Positions 1 to 8,760 of a stretch of 64,000 nucleotides of DNA are shown piece after piece. The position numbers and the translations under genes were made by a program. Location of the stretch: contig NZ_PJEO01000056.1 of assembly GCF_002843175.1 (NCBI RefSeq), forward strand, positions 244,124 through 308,123. Reading direction: 5' to 3'. The stretch is from Confluentibacter flavum. Its GTDB lineage: Bacteria; Bacteroidota; Bacteroidia; Flavobacteriales; Flavobacteriaceae. The notes under the pieces were generated by a model. The model did no database searches. It saw only the letters and a program-made list of their open reading frames with translations, and was not told the origin of the DNA. The first letter of the stretch is position 1. The number at the start of each line of letters is the position of its first letter.

Positions 1-2363
1 CTCGCATCAGCTTTCACCCAAGCTGAAATTGTAAAATCGTTAGCATTTAAATTCAAATCATATTCACCAACCAAATAATCACCTGAACCAATATGTATGG
101 AATGATTTTCAGATAATTTAGGTGCTTTACCAAACGTAAAATATTTGATTCCATCAAAATCATACCAAGTTTTAAGATTTCCAACCCCATCTAATTGTAA
201 AGGAATAACATCTATTATGTCTCCATTTGCAAAAGCATCATCATCTGCAACAATTAACACATATTCTTCATTAGCACTTAATGCAAAACTACTAAACGCA
301 TCTATAGGTATGGAGACTTCTATGTTTTCAATATCGCTATTTATATCTTCAGTTGATTCAACAATTTTCCATTGTCTCAATATTCTAGTAACCGATGTAG
401 TAATACCTGAAGCTATTGTTATGGCATTACTTCCACTTGCTGAATAGGCATCATTATTACTGCCCCAAACTAAAAAATCTCCATCTTTATTAAACTCGTT
501 AATATTTAAATTATTTGTCGCAAATACGCCATTCAATCCAATAACAACTTCATTTGATGTATTTAAGGTTTTTGATTGTTTTTGGTTTAAATCAGAAATG
601 GAGTCCCTGCCTATACCTGCTACATGATAATTATATCCTGAATTTGCTGAAATGTCCCAAACTTTGGTGCCAAAAGAATTTATATAATCCTTTTGTGCTG
701 TGTTTGAACTCCCAAGTGTAATACCATATTTAATAGCTAGGTATGATTCTATTTTATGTCTATCTGCATCAGACACACGTTCTGCAAAAGTAAATATTTC
801 AGCAACCCGTCCATTTAGATTTCCCAGAGTGGAATTAGTATTTTTTCCTATAAAATAAGGAGTTCCATAAATAACATCTGGATCGGGAACCGTATCTATA
901 TAGCCAACGTTTTGAAAAGAAGTTATGGTTTGAGTTGAAGATAACGCATCATCTACGCTATTAAAAATTATACGCATGCCATCTGATACTGTTGTTGTTT
1001 TATTTCCTGCATTAATAATCCCTGGTGTATTATAAGTTCTACTTGAAGCTGCGGGTAATGCGTAATAAGGGTTGGCGGCAGAAGATCCTTGATTGTACCA
1101 TAACCGTTCTCCTGTTAAATTAGTTGTGTAATTACCCAATCCTATACCTGTAATATCATCCACATCATCCACATAATTTTCAGGCGTAATAATATTTGAA
1201 ATAGATCCTGAAAAAATCGTCATTCCTGTAGAACTCGTAACATCTTCATCAGGTTCCATAACAATAAATATATCTTGATTATAGAAACCATTATCTAAAT
1301 TATACAAGTGCTGACTGATGGTGCTTCCGTCATTTTCAAATTTTATGACTGGATTAAAATTAATATTTGATGCTTCATCATCTAAATAAGTAGGTTGGGC
1401 ACTAGAAATTGGTTGGATGGCATGTTTACCATTTGTACCTATATCTGACCACTGCGATACTTTTGAACTTGATTTTGTAACACCGCGAGTTGATTTTAAC
1501 CATAACCTAAAATCGGCTGTTATGCCTCCTGGTCCAGGTATATTATAATTAAACATTTCTGCACTTACATTAAATGTAAACAAGGTATTGGCCGTATTTG
1601 ATATACTAATCGTGGATGTTAGAGTTCCAGAACCTGCAACTGGGGCAATAAAAGTAACAGGTAGTATTACATAAGAACCCGCAGCTACATTTGCTGTTAA
1701 AAATGATTGCGAGTTATTGGGTAATAATACATAAGGTGCTGGGGATGTTGGCACAACAAAATCAGTTGACGAACTTGTTATCGACGTGATACTTAAAGGA
1801 CAGCTCCCTGTATTTGCAATAATGTAATACCTTGTCTCTGTATTGCCTTCATCCACCACTCCAAAATAAGTGCCATTTGTAGGAGCCGTAGTTGTTGATC
1901 CATTAAGTATATTGGCAGAAGGACTACCGCCTAACAAATTAATTTCTGGATTTCCGCTAATTGAAAATGTAAATAAAAAATTAGGATCTTTTTTAACTTC
2001 AATTATTATATCTGTCGATGCCCCACAGTTACCACTTATATTGGTTATGGTAAAGTCTATGTTATTAGTATTGCCTTTACAATCTGGAGAATCTACATTT
2101 TTAGGCACTTTATCTGCTGATAAACTAAAGTCTGCAGTATTGGTTATGCTTATGGATTCAATTTTAACTTTTTCGCAATCAGTCCTAATATTTGTAATTC
2201 TAAAGGAAATTGTGTTACCTGCAGAAATTGCAACTATTGAACCATCTGATACCGTAGAGCCCCCTAAAACTTGGACTTGGATATCTTGAGCACTACAAAA
2301 AAAACCAAATAGTGACAATACAAATATTATTCTTATTGAGCGTACCTTTAAGAAATGTTTCAT
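1..2363 (-). CDS. Large secreted surface protein with LamG-like region, C-terminus beyond the left edge
   Basis: The minus strand is open from the ATG at 2363 to the window edge, at least 787 codons with no stop. The protein begins with a signal peptide (basic start, hydrophobic stretch ending GFFCSA, then QDIQVQV). About the first 270 residues are Ser/Thr/Asn-rich, with repeats resembling the choice-of-anchor D type of immunoglobulin-like domain. Around residues 280-640 comes the block common in Flavobacteriia surface proteins (WSDIGTNGKHA, then KIESYLAIKYGITLG and FGTKVWDIS), close to families now called DUF8202. The visible end (HIGSGDYLVGEY, FTISAWVKAD) starts a concanavalin/LamG jelly-roll. 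Such proteins are usually exported by the type IX system through a C-terminal sorting domain, which would lie outside the window. Function unknown; adhesion or glycan binding is inferred. Confidence 0.8.
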   Translation of the reverse strand, partial: MKHFLKVRSIRIIFVLSLFGFFCSAQDIQVQVLGGSTVSDGSIVAISAGNTISFRITNIRTDCEKVKIESISITNTADFSLSADKVPKNVDSPDCKGNTNNIDFTITNISGNCGASTDIIIEVKKDPNFLFTFSISGNPEINLLGGSPSANILNGSTTTAPTNGTYFGVVDEGNTETRYYIIANTGSCPLSITSITSSSTDFVVPTSPAPYVLLPNNSQSFLTANVAAGSYVILPVTFIAPVAGSGTLTSTISISNTANTLFTFNVSAEMFNYNIPGPGGITADFRLWLKSTRGVTKSSSKVSQWSDIGTNGKHAIQPISSAQPTYLDDEASNINFNPVIKFENDGSTISQHLYNLDNGFYNQDIFIVMEPDEDVTSSTGMTIFSGSISNIITPENYVDDVDDITGIGLGNYTTNLTGERLWYNQGSSAANPYYALPAASSRTYNTPGIINAGNKTTTVSDGMRIIFNSVDDALSSTQTITSFQNVGYIDTVPDPDVIYGTPYFIGKNTNSTLGNLNGRVAEIFTFAERVSDADRHKIESYLAIKYGITLGSSNTAQKDYINSFGTKVWDISANSGYNYHVAGIGRDSISDLNQKQSKTLNTSNEVVIGLNGVFATNNLNINEFNKDGDFLVWGSNNDAYSASGSNAITIASGITTSVTRILRQWKIVESTEDINSDIENIEVSIPIDAFSSFALSANEEYVLIVADDDAFANGDIIDVIPLQLDGVGNLKTWYDFDGIKYFTFGKAPKLSENHSIHIGSGDYLVGEYDLNLNANDFTISAWVKADA

Positions 2364-2389
2364 TGAGAAATTTATAGCATTTTACAATC

Positions 2390-2397
2390 CAAAAATA
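2390..2397 (-). promoter_or_regulatory. Bacteroidota -7 box for the surface protein gene
   Basis: TATTTTTG on the minus strand matches TAnnTTTG and ends 26 bases before the ATG at 2363. Confidence 0.45.
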
Positions 2398-2665
2398 AAA
2401 TTAATTTTTAAAAATATACGATTAAATACATATAAATGCGATAAAGTGCGAATTACTTACCGTTCATCGATAAAATATCGTTTTGCAGATTACTTTTGTA
2501 AGAATATACTATCATCATTTTGCTTAGATTATAACAAAACTTATAAGCATATCTGAGAAATTTTGTGTCAATTAAACTCATATTATTAAGAATATAACCA
2601 CTTTTGTAACAATCGAATAGTAAAATTTCTTAGTTTTATTGATTCAAACTTACAGCATAAAAAAA
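2398..2665. other. AT-rich divergent intergenic region
   Basis: This stretch separates the surface protein gene (minus) from the SMP-30 gene (plus). It holds one further TAnnTTTG match on the plus strand (TACTTTTG, 2491-2498), about 170 bases before the SMP-30 start. No ORF of note, tRNA or strong hairpin was seen. Confidence 0.4.
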
Positions 2666-3577
2666 ATGACTAAACTAAAATTTGCAATACTAATTGCCTC
2701 ATCCCTTTTACTTAACTGCTTTTCACAATCTGAAAAAAAAGAATCCATAATTGCCCCCAATGCAACATTAGAATTGGTGACATCGGATTATGAATTTGCC
2801 TTTACCGAAGGTCCCATTGCTGATAAAAAAGGTCGCGTATATTTTACAGATCAACCTAAAAACAAAATCTATATCTGGGATGAAAAAAAAGGGGTTAGCC
2901 TATACACTGAAGACGCTAAAAGAGCCAACGGTCTGTTTTTTAATGCTAAATGGGAATTATTTGCTTGCGCTGAAGAAGACAACCAAATTGGTTATTTTGA
3001 TAAAAAGAAAAACTTTCATGTCATTTTTGAGGATTATGATGGAAAGCATCTTAACGGCCCTAACGATTTATGGATTGCTCCAAACCAAGGCATCTATTTT
3101 ACCGATCCTTATTGGCCAAGACCATTTTGGACAAAAGACCATAAAGAAGTCCAAGACACCAAAGGGGTATATTATATAAACCCGAAAGGAGAAACAATCA
3201 GGGTTATAAATGATTACAGGATTCCAAACGGTATTATAGGAACTCCCGATGGAAAAACACTTTATGTTGCTGATATGGGAGCAAGAGAAACGTTTAGGTA
3301 CAACATTCAACCCGATGGTTCTTTAACAAATAAAACGCCATTCGTAAAGTATGGAAGTGATGGTATGACAATAGACAATAAAGGGAATGTTTATTTAACC
3401 ACCTCAAATAAAGTCATGGTTTTTAATCCACAAGGTGAACTTCTTGAAGAAATTGTAGTTCCTGAAGCACCAACGAATGTATGTTTTGGAGGTAAAAAAC
3501 GAAATATTTTATTTATTACATCAAGAACCACAAATTATACATTAAAAATGAACGTGAAAGGTGTAGACAAGGTATAA
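2666..3577 (+). CDS. SMP-30/gluconolactonase-like lipoprotein
   Basis: A 303-residue protein of the SMP-30/gluconolactonase/LRE six-bladed beta-propeller family, which hydrolyses sugar lactones in characterised members. The start at 2666 is chosen over an in-frame ATG at 2639 because it gives a clean lipoprotein signal: MTKLKF, hydrophobic core, lipobox LLNC with Cys18. Family metal-site residues are visible: Glu48 in FTEGP and Asn/Asp133-134 in NGPNDL, with a further propeller motif near TPDGKTLYVADMG. The lipoprotein form puts it in the envelope, unlike the cytosolic gluconolactonases, so the substrate may be an extracellular lactone. It stands alone, followed 52 bases later by a TPR gene. 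Confidence 0.8.
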   Translation: MTKLKFAILIASSLLLNCFSQSEKKESIIAPNATLELVTSDYEFAFTEGPIADKKGRVYFTDQPKNKIYIWDEKKGVSLYTEDAKRANGLFFNAKWELFACAEEDNQIGYFDKKKNFHVIFEDYDGKHLNGPNDLWIAPNQGIYFTDPYWPRPFWTKDHKEVQDTKGVYYINPKGETIRVINDYRIPNGIIGTPDGKTLYVADMGARETFRYNIQPDGSLTNKTPFVKYGSDGMTIDNKGNVYLTTSNKVMVFNPQGELLEEIVVPEAPTNVCFGGKKRNILFITSRTTNYTLKMNVKGVDKV

Positions 3578-3629
3578 ATAATAAGTTTATAATTTTTAAT
3601 TTAGTTGTTCGTTTATAATTAAAAAGGCC

Positions 3630-4586
3630 ATGCAAAAATTAATACTTATTGCGATTATATTTCCTTTACTATCTTTTGGTCAAGCAAACAAGTTATTAAG
3701 GCAAGGTTTAAAGTCAACAAATTTTAATGAGCAAATTGAACTCTTTACTCAAGTCATTGAATTAGAACCAAAAAATCTGGATGCTTATTTTTATAGAGGA
3801 CTTGCAAAATATAATTTGGGCGAATACACTGGTGCTATTTTAGATTATACAAACGTTATATTTTATAAGCCAGATGCCGATACGTATTACAACAGGGGCA
3901 ATAGCAAGTTTGCTCTTGAAGATTATGCTGGTGCAAAAGAAGATTACACTAAAGCATTAGAATTAAACAAAGGACTTATAGATGCTATTTATAATTTAGC
4001 ACTCACAAACGTTTATTTAGGCGAATTTAAGGAAGCCATTATAGATTTTGATAAAATCACCAATTTGTTCCCAGGTGATGCTAATGCATATAATCAAAAA
4101 GGAATGGCTTACATGGAGCTTAAAAATTACAAAGAAGCTTTTAACAACTTTGCGAATAGTATTTTGTTAAATCCAAATAGCAATGCCTTTTACACACGTG
4201 GCATTGCGCTGTTAAGTATTAATTATTACAAAGAAGCCCAATCCGATTTTTATAAAGCCATAGAACTTGATAGAAATAATTTGCCTTGCTATTTTTACAT
4301 AGGCGTAACCCACCTTTTTTTAGGAGAGTTTGTCCCTGCCGTTACAGCATTTACTGAATCTATTAAGTTTGATGGTTTAGACTTTGATGCTTATTTAGGA
4401 TTAGCCATGACCCAATACAAGGCCAATGATAAAACACAAGCAAAAATAAACTTTCAGAAGGCAAAAAATATTATAAGTCCAATTGCCCCCGACGATGATA
4501 GTATAGAAGTGTTCAGCAATACTTATTGGTATAAAAACCAATCTTTTTACTTCAATGATATCTTTAAAGAACTTAGTGCTTTATAA
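3630..4586 (+). CDS. Secreted TPR-repeat protein
   Basis: A 318-residue protein with a short signal peptide (MQKLILIAIIFPLLSFGQA) followed by about seven tetratricopeptide repeats. Typical TPR positions can be read, such as AYFYRGLAKYNLGEYTGAI and TYYNRGNSKFALEDYAGAK, spaced at roughly 34 residues. TPR arrays bind other proteins; here they should act in the periplasm. There is no enzymatic domain. It converges with rsmG, the two stops being only 4 bases apart, with no obvious terminator between them. The partner protein cannot be named from sequence. Confidence 0.8.
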   Translation: MQKLILIAIIFPLLSFGQANKLLRQGLKSTNFNEQIELFTQVIELEPKNLDAYFYRGLAKYNLGEYTGAILDYTNVIFYKPDADTYYNRGNSKFALEDYAGAKEDYTKALELNKGLIDAIYNLALTNVYLGEFKEAIIDFDKITNLFPGDANAYNQKGMAYMELKNYKEAFNNFANSILLNPNSNAFYTRGIALLSINYYKEAQSDFYKAIELDRNNLPCYFYIGVTHLFLGEFVPAVTAFTESIKFDGLDFDAYLGLAMTQYKANDKTQAKINFQKAKNIISPIAPDDDSIEVFSNTYWYKNQSFYFNDIFKELSAL

Positions 4587-4590
4587 ATAG

Positions 4591-5220
4591 CTATCCTTTG
4601 TATTTTAAAGGCAAGTACACTAGTTTTTTAGTTTCATAAAACCCCTCTGTGAAATAATCGCTTAAATTATGAACCATAACGTTTTTATAATCTTTTAGCT
4701 CTTCTTCTAAGTCGCCCCCCTTCAAATATAAAATGCCATTCTTGATGGTATGCTTTTGATCCTTAGCTATTTTTCCTTTTGTCCAATGTACAAAGGTAGG
4801 CATCGCTGCTACCGCTCTACTAATTATAAAGTCGTAATGACCATGAATGTCTTCCACACGGCTATTGGTGGTTTTTACATTTTCTAAACCCAATCCTTCA
4901 ACAACCTCATCAACAACCTTTATTTTTTTTGCAATACTATCCACCAAATGAAAAGAACATTCGGGAAACATAATGGCTAATGGAATGCCAGGAAAACCCC
5001 CACCTGTACCCACATCTAAAATGTTGCTTCCATTGTTAAAACTTATAAATTTAGCAATCCCTAAAGCATGTAAAACATGACGCAAATAAAGCTCTTCAAT
5101 ATCTTTCCTTGAAACCACATTAATTTTTAAATTCCAATCTTCGTAAAGAGACTGCAAGGCTGTGAATTTAGTTATTTGGTCTTCGGTGAGATGTGGGAAA
5201 TATTTTAAAATAAGCTCCAT
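4591..5220 (-). CDS. rsmG: 16S rRNA (guanine-527-N7)-methyltransferase RsmG
   Basis: RsmG (GidB) methylates N7 of G527 in 16S rRNA using S-adenosylmethionine. The 209-residue length is normal for the family. The SAM-binding motif is clear: NILDVGTGGGFPGIPLA at about residues 67-81. The family's N-terminal motif LYEDWNLKINVVSRKDIEELYLRHVLH (given here only as the region at residues 25-51) and ISRAVA further on are also present. Start ATG at 5220 with a -7 box about 20 bases upstream. Divergent from the desaturase gene. Loss of this enzyme confers low-level streptomycin resistance in other bacteria. Confidence 0.95.
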   Translation of the reverse strand: MELILKYFPHLTEDQITKFTALQSLYEDWNLKINVVSRKDIEELYLRHVLHALGIAKFISFNNGSNILDVGTGGGFPGIPLAIMFPECSFHLVDSIAKKIKVVDEVVEGLGLENVKTTNSRVEDIHGHYDFIISRAVAAMPTFVHWTKGKIAKDQKHTIKNGILYLKGGDLEEELKDYKNVMVHNLSDYFTEGFYETKKLVYLPLKYKG

Positions 5221-5237
5221 TTACTTGATATTTACAG

Positions 5238-5245
5238 CAAAAATA
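5238..5245 (-). promoter_or_regulatory. -7 box for rsmG
   Basis: TATTTTTG on the minus strand, a full TAnnTTTG match, 17 bases before the rsmG ATG. Confidence 0.5.
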
Positions 5246-5302
5246 TACTTTTTAAAGTCATAATTTTACTTAAAAACGTTATTAGTTAAACTCGTTTATA
5301 CA

Positions 5303-5310
5303 TATCTTTG
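5303..5310 (+). promoter_or_regulatory. -7 box for the desaturase gene
   Basis: TATCTTTG matches TAnnTTTG, about 52 bases before the ATG at 5363. Together with the box at 5238-5245 it forms a divergent promoter pair. Confidence 0.55.
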
Positions 5311-5362
5311 CACCACCTATGGTATAACGCCAAAAACTAAATATCATATTTAAATTAATAGC

Positions 5363-6463
5363 ATGAACAAACAAGCACTTTCATTTTCAAGAACAGATTC
5401 TGCAAATTTTTTTAGAACGCTTAATAAGCGTGTTAATGATTATTTTAAAGAAAATAATATAAAACGCACTGGAAATTGGAAAATTTGGTTAAAGACCGTA
5501 GTTATGTTTTCTTTATTTTTAACTCCCTATTTTTTATTATTGACATTAAGCATTCCTGGTTGGGCACAATTATTACTGACTATTGTTATGGGTATTGGTA
5601 TGGCAGGTGTTGGTATGAATGTGATGCACGATGGTAACCATGGATCGTTTTCTAACAAGGATTGGGTAAACCGTTTGATGGGAAGCAGTATTTATATCCT
5701 CGCTGGAAACACCTATAATTGGAAAGTACAACACAATGTGTTGCACCATACTTATACAAATATTCATGGTCATGATGAAGATTTAGACGCTGGACGTATT
5801 TTGCGTTTTACTGAACACACCGAATGGAAATGGCATCATAAATTTCAGCACTATTATTCTGTTTTGCTATACGGCTTGTTAACCATTAATTGGGCAATAA
5901 CTACAGATTTTATGCAAATGAGACGTTACATGAAACGTAAATTGTCTTATGGCAAATTCCCTAATCCAACATGGAACTGGAGCAAACTTGTTATTTCAAA
6001 AGTGATTTATGTCAGCATTTGGATTGTTATTCCTATGCTTATTTTAAGCATTGCTTGGTGGAAAATACTCATTGGCTTTTTTATAATGCACTACACGGCT
6101 GGTTTAATTTTAAGTGTGGTATTTCAATTGGCGCACGTTATGGAAGATGCTGAGATGCCATTACCAGAAGCAGATGGCACTATGAAAAATACTTGGGCTG
6201 TACACCAGCTTAAAACAACCATAAACTTTGGTACAAATAGCAAAATCGTAAATTGGTTTACTGGTGGCTTAAATCACCAAGTAGAACATCATATTTTTCC
6301 GCATATTAGCCATGTTCACTACAAGAAAATATCAAAAATAGTTAAGGAAACCGCTAAAGAATTTAACTTACCTTATAACGAATATCAAACAACCCGTAAA
6401 GCCATCGTCGCTCACTTTAAACACTTAAGGGATATGGGCATGAAACCTGCTTTACAAGTCTAA
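5363..6463 (+). CDS. Membrane fatty acid desaturase (acyl-CoA/front-end type)
   Basis: A 366-residue membrane di-iron desaturase that introduces a cis double bond into acyl chains. The three histidine boxes are present: HDGNH at 89-93, HNVLHH at 124-129 and HQVEHH at 305-310. The HQVEHHIFPHI form places it with the linoleoyl-CoA/delta-6 type family, but it lacks the fused cytochrome b5 domain of eukaryotic members. Hydrophobic pairs lie near residues 45-85 and 210-255. It is 17 bases upstream of the aminotransferase gene and likely cotranscribed. Probable role: membrane fluidity or polyunsaturated lipid synthesis; regiospecificity cannot be read from sequence. Confidence 0.9.
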   Translation: MNKQALSFSRTDSANFFRTLNKRVNDYFKENNIKRTGNWKIWLKTVVMFSLFLTPYFLLLTLSIPGWAQLLLTIVMGIGMAGVGMNVMHDGNHGSFSNKDWVNRLMGSSIYILAGNTYNWKVQHNVLHHTYTNIHGHDEDLDAGRILRFTEHTEWKWHHKFQHYYSVLLYGLLTINWAITTDFMQMRRYMKRKLSYGKFPNPTWNWSKLVISKVIYVSIWIVIPMLILSIAWWKILIGFFIMHYTAGLILSVVFQLAHVMEDAEMPLPEADGTMKNTWAVHQLKTTINFGTNSKIVNWFTGGLNHQVEHHIFPHISHVHYKKISKIVKETAKEFNLPYNEYQTTRKAIVAHFKHLRDMGMKPALQV

Positions 6464-6480
6464 CCATTATTATTTATTAA

Positions 6481-7665
6481 ATGCAATTACTATCCGATAG
6501 AATTTTAAACATGGCTACGTCTGCTACTTTAGCAATGGCCGCTAAAGCCAGAGAGCTTAGAACTGAAGGAAAAGACATTATTGGTTTAAGCCTTGGCGAA
6601 CCAGATTTTCATATTCCCGATTTTATTAAAGATGCTGCAATTCAAGCTATTAATGAAAATTATAATTCTTACTCACCAGTTGATGGGTATGTAGAGTTAA
6701 AACAAGCCATTATTACCAAGTTTAAACGTGATAATAACTTAACTTATACCCCAGCTCAAATAGTTGTTTCAACAGGAGCTAAACAATCTTTAGCAAATAT
6801 TGCAGCGGTTATGACCAATAAAGGGGATGAAGTGATTTTACCTTGTCCGTATTGGGTTAGTTACGCCGACCTTATAAAACTTAATGATGGTATTCCTGTT
6901 GAAGTTCCAACAACCATTGCTACCGATTTTAAAATGACTCCAGCACAATTGGAAGCTGCTATTACACCAAAAACTAAAATGATTTGGTTTAGCTCTCCCT
7001 GTAACCCAAGTGGATCTATTTATAGCAAAGATGAATTAAGGGCCTTGGCAGATGTATTGGTAAAATACCCTAACGTTTATGTAGTATCTGATGAGATTTA
7101 CGAACATATAAATTATGTTGGGAAACATGCCAGTATGGCTCAATTTGAAGATATGTATGACCGCACTATTACCGTAAATGGTGTTTCTAAAGCATTTGCT
7201 ATGACTGGTTGGCGTATTGGATATATTGGTGCACCAGAAAAAATTGCGCGTGCTTGCAACAAAATGCAGGGACAAATTACCAGTGGCGCCAATTGTATTG
7301 CGCAACGTGCTACAATAACCGCTTTAAATGAGCCACCATCTAGAGTGCAATATATGATTGATGAGTTTAAGGTACGTCGTGATTTAATACTTGGTTTACT
7401 TAGCGACATTGAAGGTTTTAAAACCAATACACCTGAAGGTGCTTTTTATGTATTCCCAAATATTTCTTATTTCTATGGAAAAACAATAAAGGGAATGACT
7501 ATAAACAATGCCTCTGATTTCTCCATGTTTTTATTGGAAAAAGCTCTCGTTGCTACTGTTGATGGAGAATCATTCGGAAATCCGGATTGTATTCGAATTT
7601 CGTATGCAGCTTCACAAGAGCAAATTATTGAAGCGATTAAAAGAATAAAAGACGCTGTTAGTTAA
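6481..7665 (+). CDS. Class I/II PLP-dependent aminotransferase (aspartate aminotransferase type)
   Basis: A 394-residue fold-type I aminotransferase of the thermophile-type aspartate aminotransferase subgroup (AspB/AAT Ib), transferring an amino group between aspartate and 2-oxoglutarate in that family. Visible motifs: SLGEPDF at 37-43, CNPSG with Asn175, SDEIYEHI around 203-210, and the PLP-binding Lys237 in NGVSKAFAMTGWR. It follows the desaturase with a 17-base gap and is closed by a strong hairpin terminator. Substrate preference (Asp, aromatic, prephenate) is not decided by these motifs. Confidence 0.9.
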   Translation: MQLLSDRILNMATSATLAMAAKARELRTEGKDIIGLSLGEPDFHIPDFIKDAAIQAINENYNSYSPVDGYVELKQAIITKFKRDNNLTYTPAQIVVSTGAKQSLANIAAVMTNKGDEVILPCPYWVSYADLIKLNDGIPVEVPTTIATDFKMTPAQLEAAITPKTKMIWFSSPCNPSGSIYSKDELRALADVLVKYPNVYVVSDEIYEHINYVGKHASMAQFEDMYDRTITVNGVSKAFAMTGWRIGYIGAPEKIARACNKMQGQITSGANCIAQRATITALNEPPSRVQYMIDEFKVRRDLILGLLSDIEGFKTNTPEGAFYVFPNISYFYGKTIKGMTINNASDFSMFLLEKALVATVDGESFGNPDCIRISYAASQEQIIEAIKRIKDAVS

Positions 7666-7687
7666 ACAAATACAATATAAATATTTA

Positions 7688-7718
7688 AAGCTGCTAATAA
7701 TATTAGCAGCTTTTTTTA
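7688..7718. terminator. Bidirectional hairpin terminator
   Basis: GCTGCTAATA (7690-7699) pairs with TATTAGCAGC (7701-7710), followed by seven T. It ends the aminotransferase operon; the stop of the minus-strand 87-residue gene at 7716 lies inside its T tract. Confidence 0.85.
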
Positions 7719-7979
7719 TATTAAAAAAACAATTAAAGCGATTAACAGAAAAATTGTTATTGCATAAAAACCAATTTGTTTTGTTCCATTCCGCCTCTTA
7801 TCTAATTGAATTTTTTCCTTTATCAGTTTTAATTGTCGTGGAGTTGATTTTGGAAAATTAAATTGCTGACTTTTAGTCCAATCAAAGCTTCCTGGGGTTT
7901 TTACAAATCTTTTTGTCTTATCCAACATAATGGATTTGTTACTCCTAATTGTGCTTTGAAATGATTCTCCAAATGGCAT
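7716..7979 (-). CDS. Small C-tail-anchored membrane protein, paralogue A
   Basis: An 87-residue protein not recognised by name. It begins MPFGESFQS, has a basic central region (FPKSTPRQLKLIKEKIQ around 42-58) and ends in one hydrophobic helix (about residues 68-87, IGFYAITIFLLIALIVFLI). The basic N-terminal part should be cytoplasmic. It is the same length as its upstream neighbour at 7990-8253 and aligns with it end to end: M-FG-QS, the K-T-L-E-I centre, and the C-terminal membrane helix. The two genes are 10 bases apart and surely cotranscribed. No catalytic motif is visible. Confidence 0.6.
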   Translation of the reverse strand: MPFGESFQSTIRSNKSIMLDKTKRFVKTPGSFDWTKSQQFNFPKSTPRQLKLIKEKIQLDKRRNGTKQIGFYAITIFLLIALIVFLI

Positions 7980-7989
7980 ATTAAAAGAA

Positions 7990-8253
7990 TTAGAAATAAT
8001 AATAAAAAACTAAAAGTAAAATAATCATTACTTCAATAGCAACAATAATTCTCCTTCTCATTATTAATTGGTTTTCTCTTCGAATTCTTTCACGAAGAAA
8101 TCTTAATTCAGAAAGTGTCGCTTTACGAGCTTTAAATTCAACTTTATTTTCACTAAGGCCAGAAAGAGTGCTTTTAAATTTATTTCTTTTTGAAATTAAT
8201 TTTCGATTGTTATTTATAACTGATATAGCAGATTGTACAACACCAAAACTCAT
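7990..8253 (-). CDS. Small C-tail-anchored membrane protein, paralogue B
   Basis: An 87-residue protein, first gene of a two-gene unit with its paralogue at 7716-7979. It starts MSFGVVQSAIS, carries a strongly basic middle with many Arg and Lys (KARKATLSELRFLRERIRR near 41-59), and ends with a single hydrophobic helix (about 67-87) followed by FYYYF. Overall layout matches paralogue A: cytoplasmic basic region, amphipathic helix, C-terminal membrane anchor. Function unknown; the conserved length and arrangement argue for a real tandem duplication. Confidence 0.6.
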   Translation of the reverse strand: MSFGVVQSAISVINNNRKLISKRNKFKSTLSGLSENKVEFKARKATLSELRFLRERIRRENQLIMRRRIIVAIEVMIILLLVFYYYF

Positions 8254-8290
8254 GGCTTTCAGGTTTTAAATTGAACAAAAAGAGAGCGAT

Positions 8291-8346
8291 TTATTTAATA
8301 TTAGATAGATTATATTCCAGTATAATCATCATTCAATATTAAATAA
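8291..8346. repeat. Nested inverted repeat (two stems)
   Basis: The outer arms TTATTTAATATT (8291-8302) and AATATTAAATAA (8335-8346) are perfect complements. The inner arms GATTATA (8308-8314) and TATAATC (8321-8327) form a second perfect stem around TTCCAG. It lies about 40 bases upstream of the paralogue B start. Confidence 0.7.
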
Positions 8347-8427
8347 GGTGCTTTATAGGTAAGTAGTAAGTTTTAGAAAAATGTTACCATATGGGACTGA
8401 AATTTCCATATTAACGATTGTAGTGCT

Positions 8428-8445
8428 TAGTGTAACCTTACACTA
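8428..8445. repeat. 18-base palindrome, possible operator
   Basis: TAGTGTAA-CC-TTACACTA is a perfect inverted repeat with a 2-base centre. The shape fits a dimeric repressor site, but no regulator is linked to it. Confidence 0.4.
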
Positions 8446-8543
8446 TCAAGGGAATGTCAAAATAATAATTGGCCAAAAATTTCAAATATTATTTATTCAA
8501 TTCCTATTTAAGATAATAATTTACAATAAAAAGAGTTAACAAT

Positions 8544-8625
8544 AAAAACTGCCTAGAATTTTATAACGTGTTTTTAATTCCCAAACTAATACAAGTCATG
8601 CCTTTAATGATTCTAGACAGTTTTT
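8544..8625. repeat. Long-range inverted repeat, candidate terminator or small RNA
   Basis: The arms AAAAACTGCCTAGAAT (8544-8559) and ATTCTAGACAGTTTTT (8610-8625) pair with one mismatch, enclosing about 50 bases. Both strands end in a T tract, so it could terminate trkH transcription (minus) or be a compact structured RNA. Confidence 0.5.
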
Positions 8626-8760
8626 TATAGGTTTTATAACCTTAAACAAAGGTAATATTGTAGAGCTTATATTAAATTACACAATTATTGCTAATTATTA
8701 TAAGATTCAATGAAATCGTGTTTTGAAAGGTTGGTTATAACTATTAAATACTAAATACTT

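Larger units (their letters stand above)
8254..8760. other. 507-base non-coding stretch rich in inverted repeats
   Basis: No ORF of note. It holds a nested inverted repeat at 8291-8346, an 18-base palindrome at 8428-8445 and a long-range inverted repeat at 8544-8625, listed separately. It lies downstream of trkH and upstream of the two 87-residue genes, all on the minus strand. Confidence 0.6.

Noticed and set aside
145..447. Plus-strand reading frame of 100 codons (and another at 1870-2289)
   Set aside because: Both lie opposite the uninterrupted minus-strand surface protein gene, which has a signal peptide and recognisable domains.
8544..8625. tRNA or known riboswitch in the structured gap
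   Set aside because: There is a single stem with a 50-base loop, no cloverleaf, no T-loop consensus and no recognised aptamer core.
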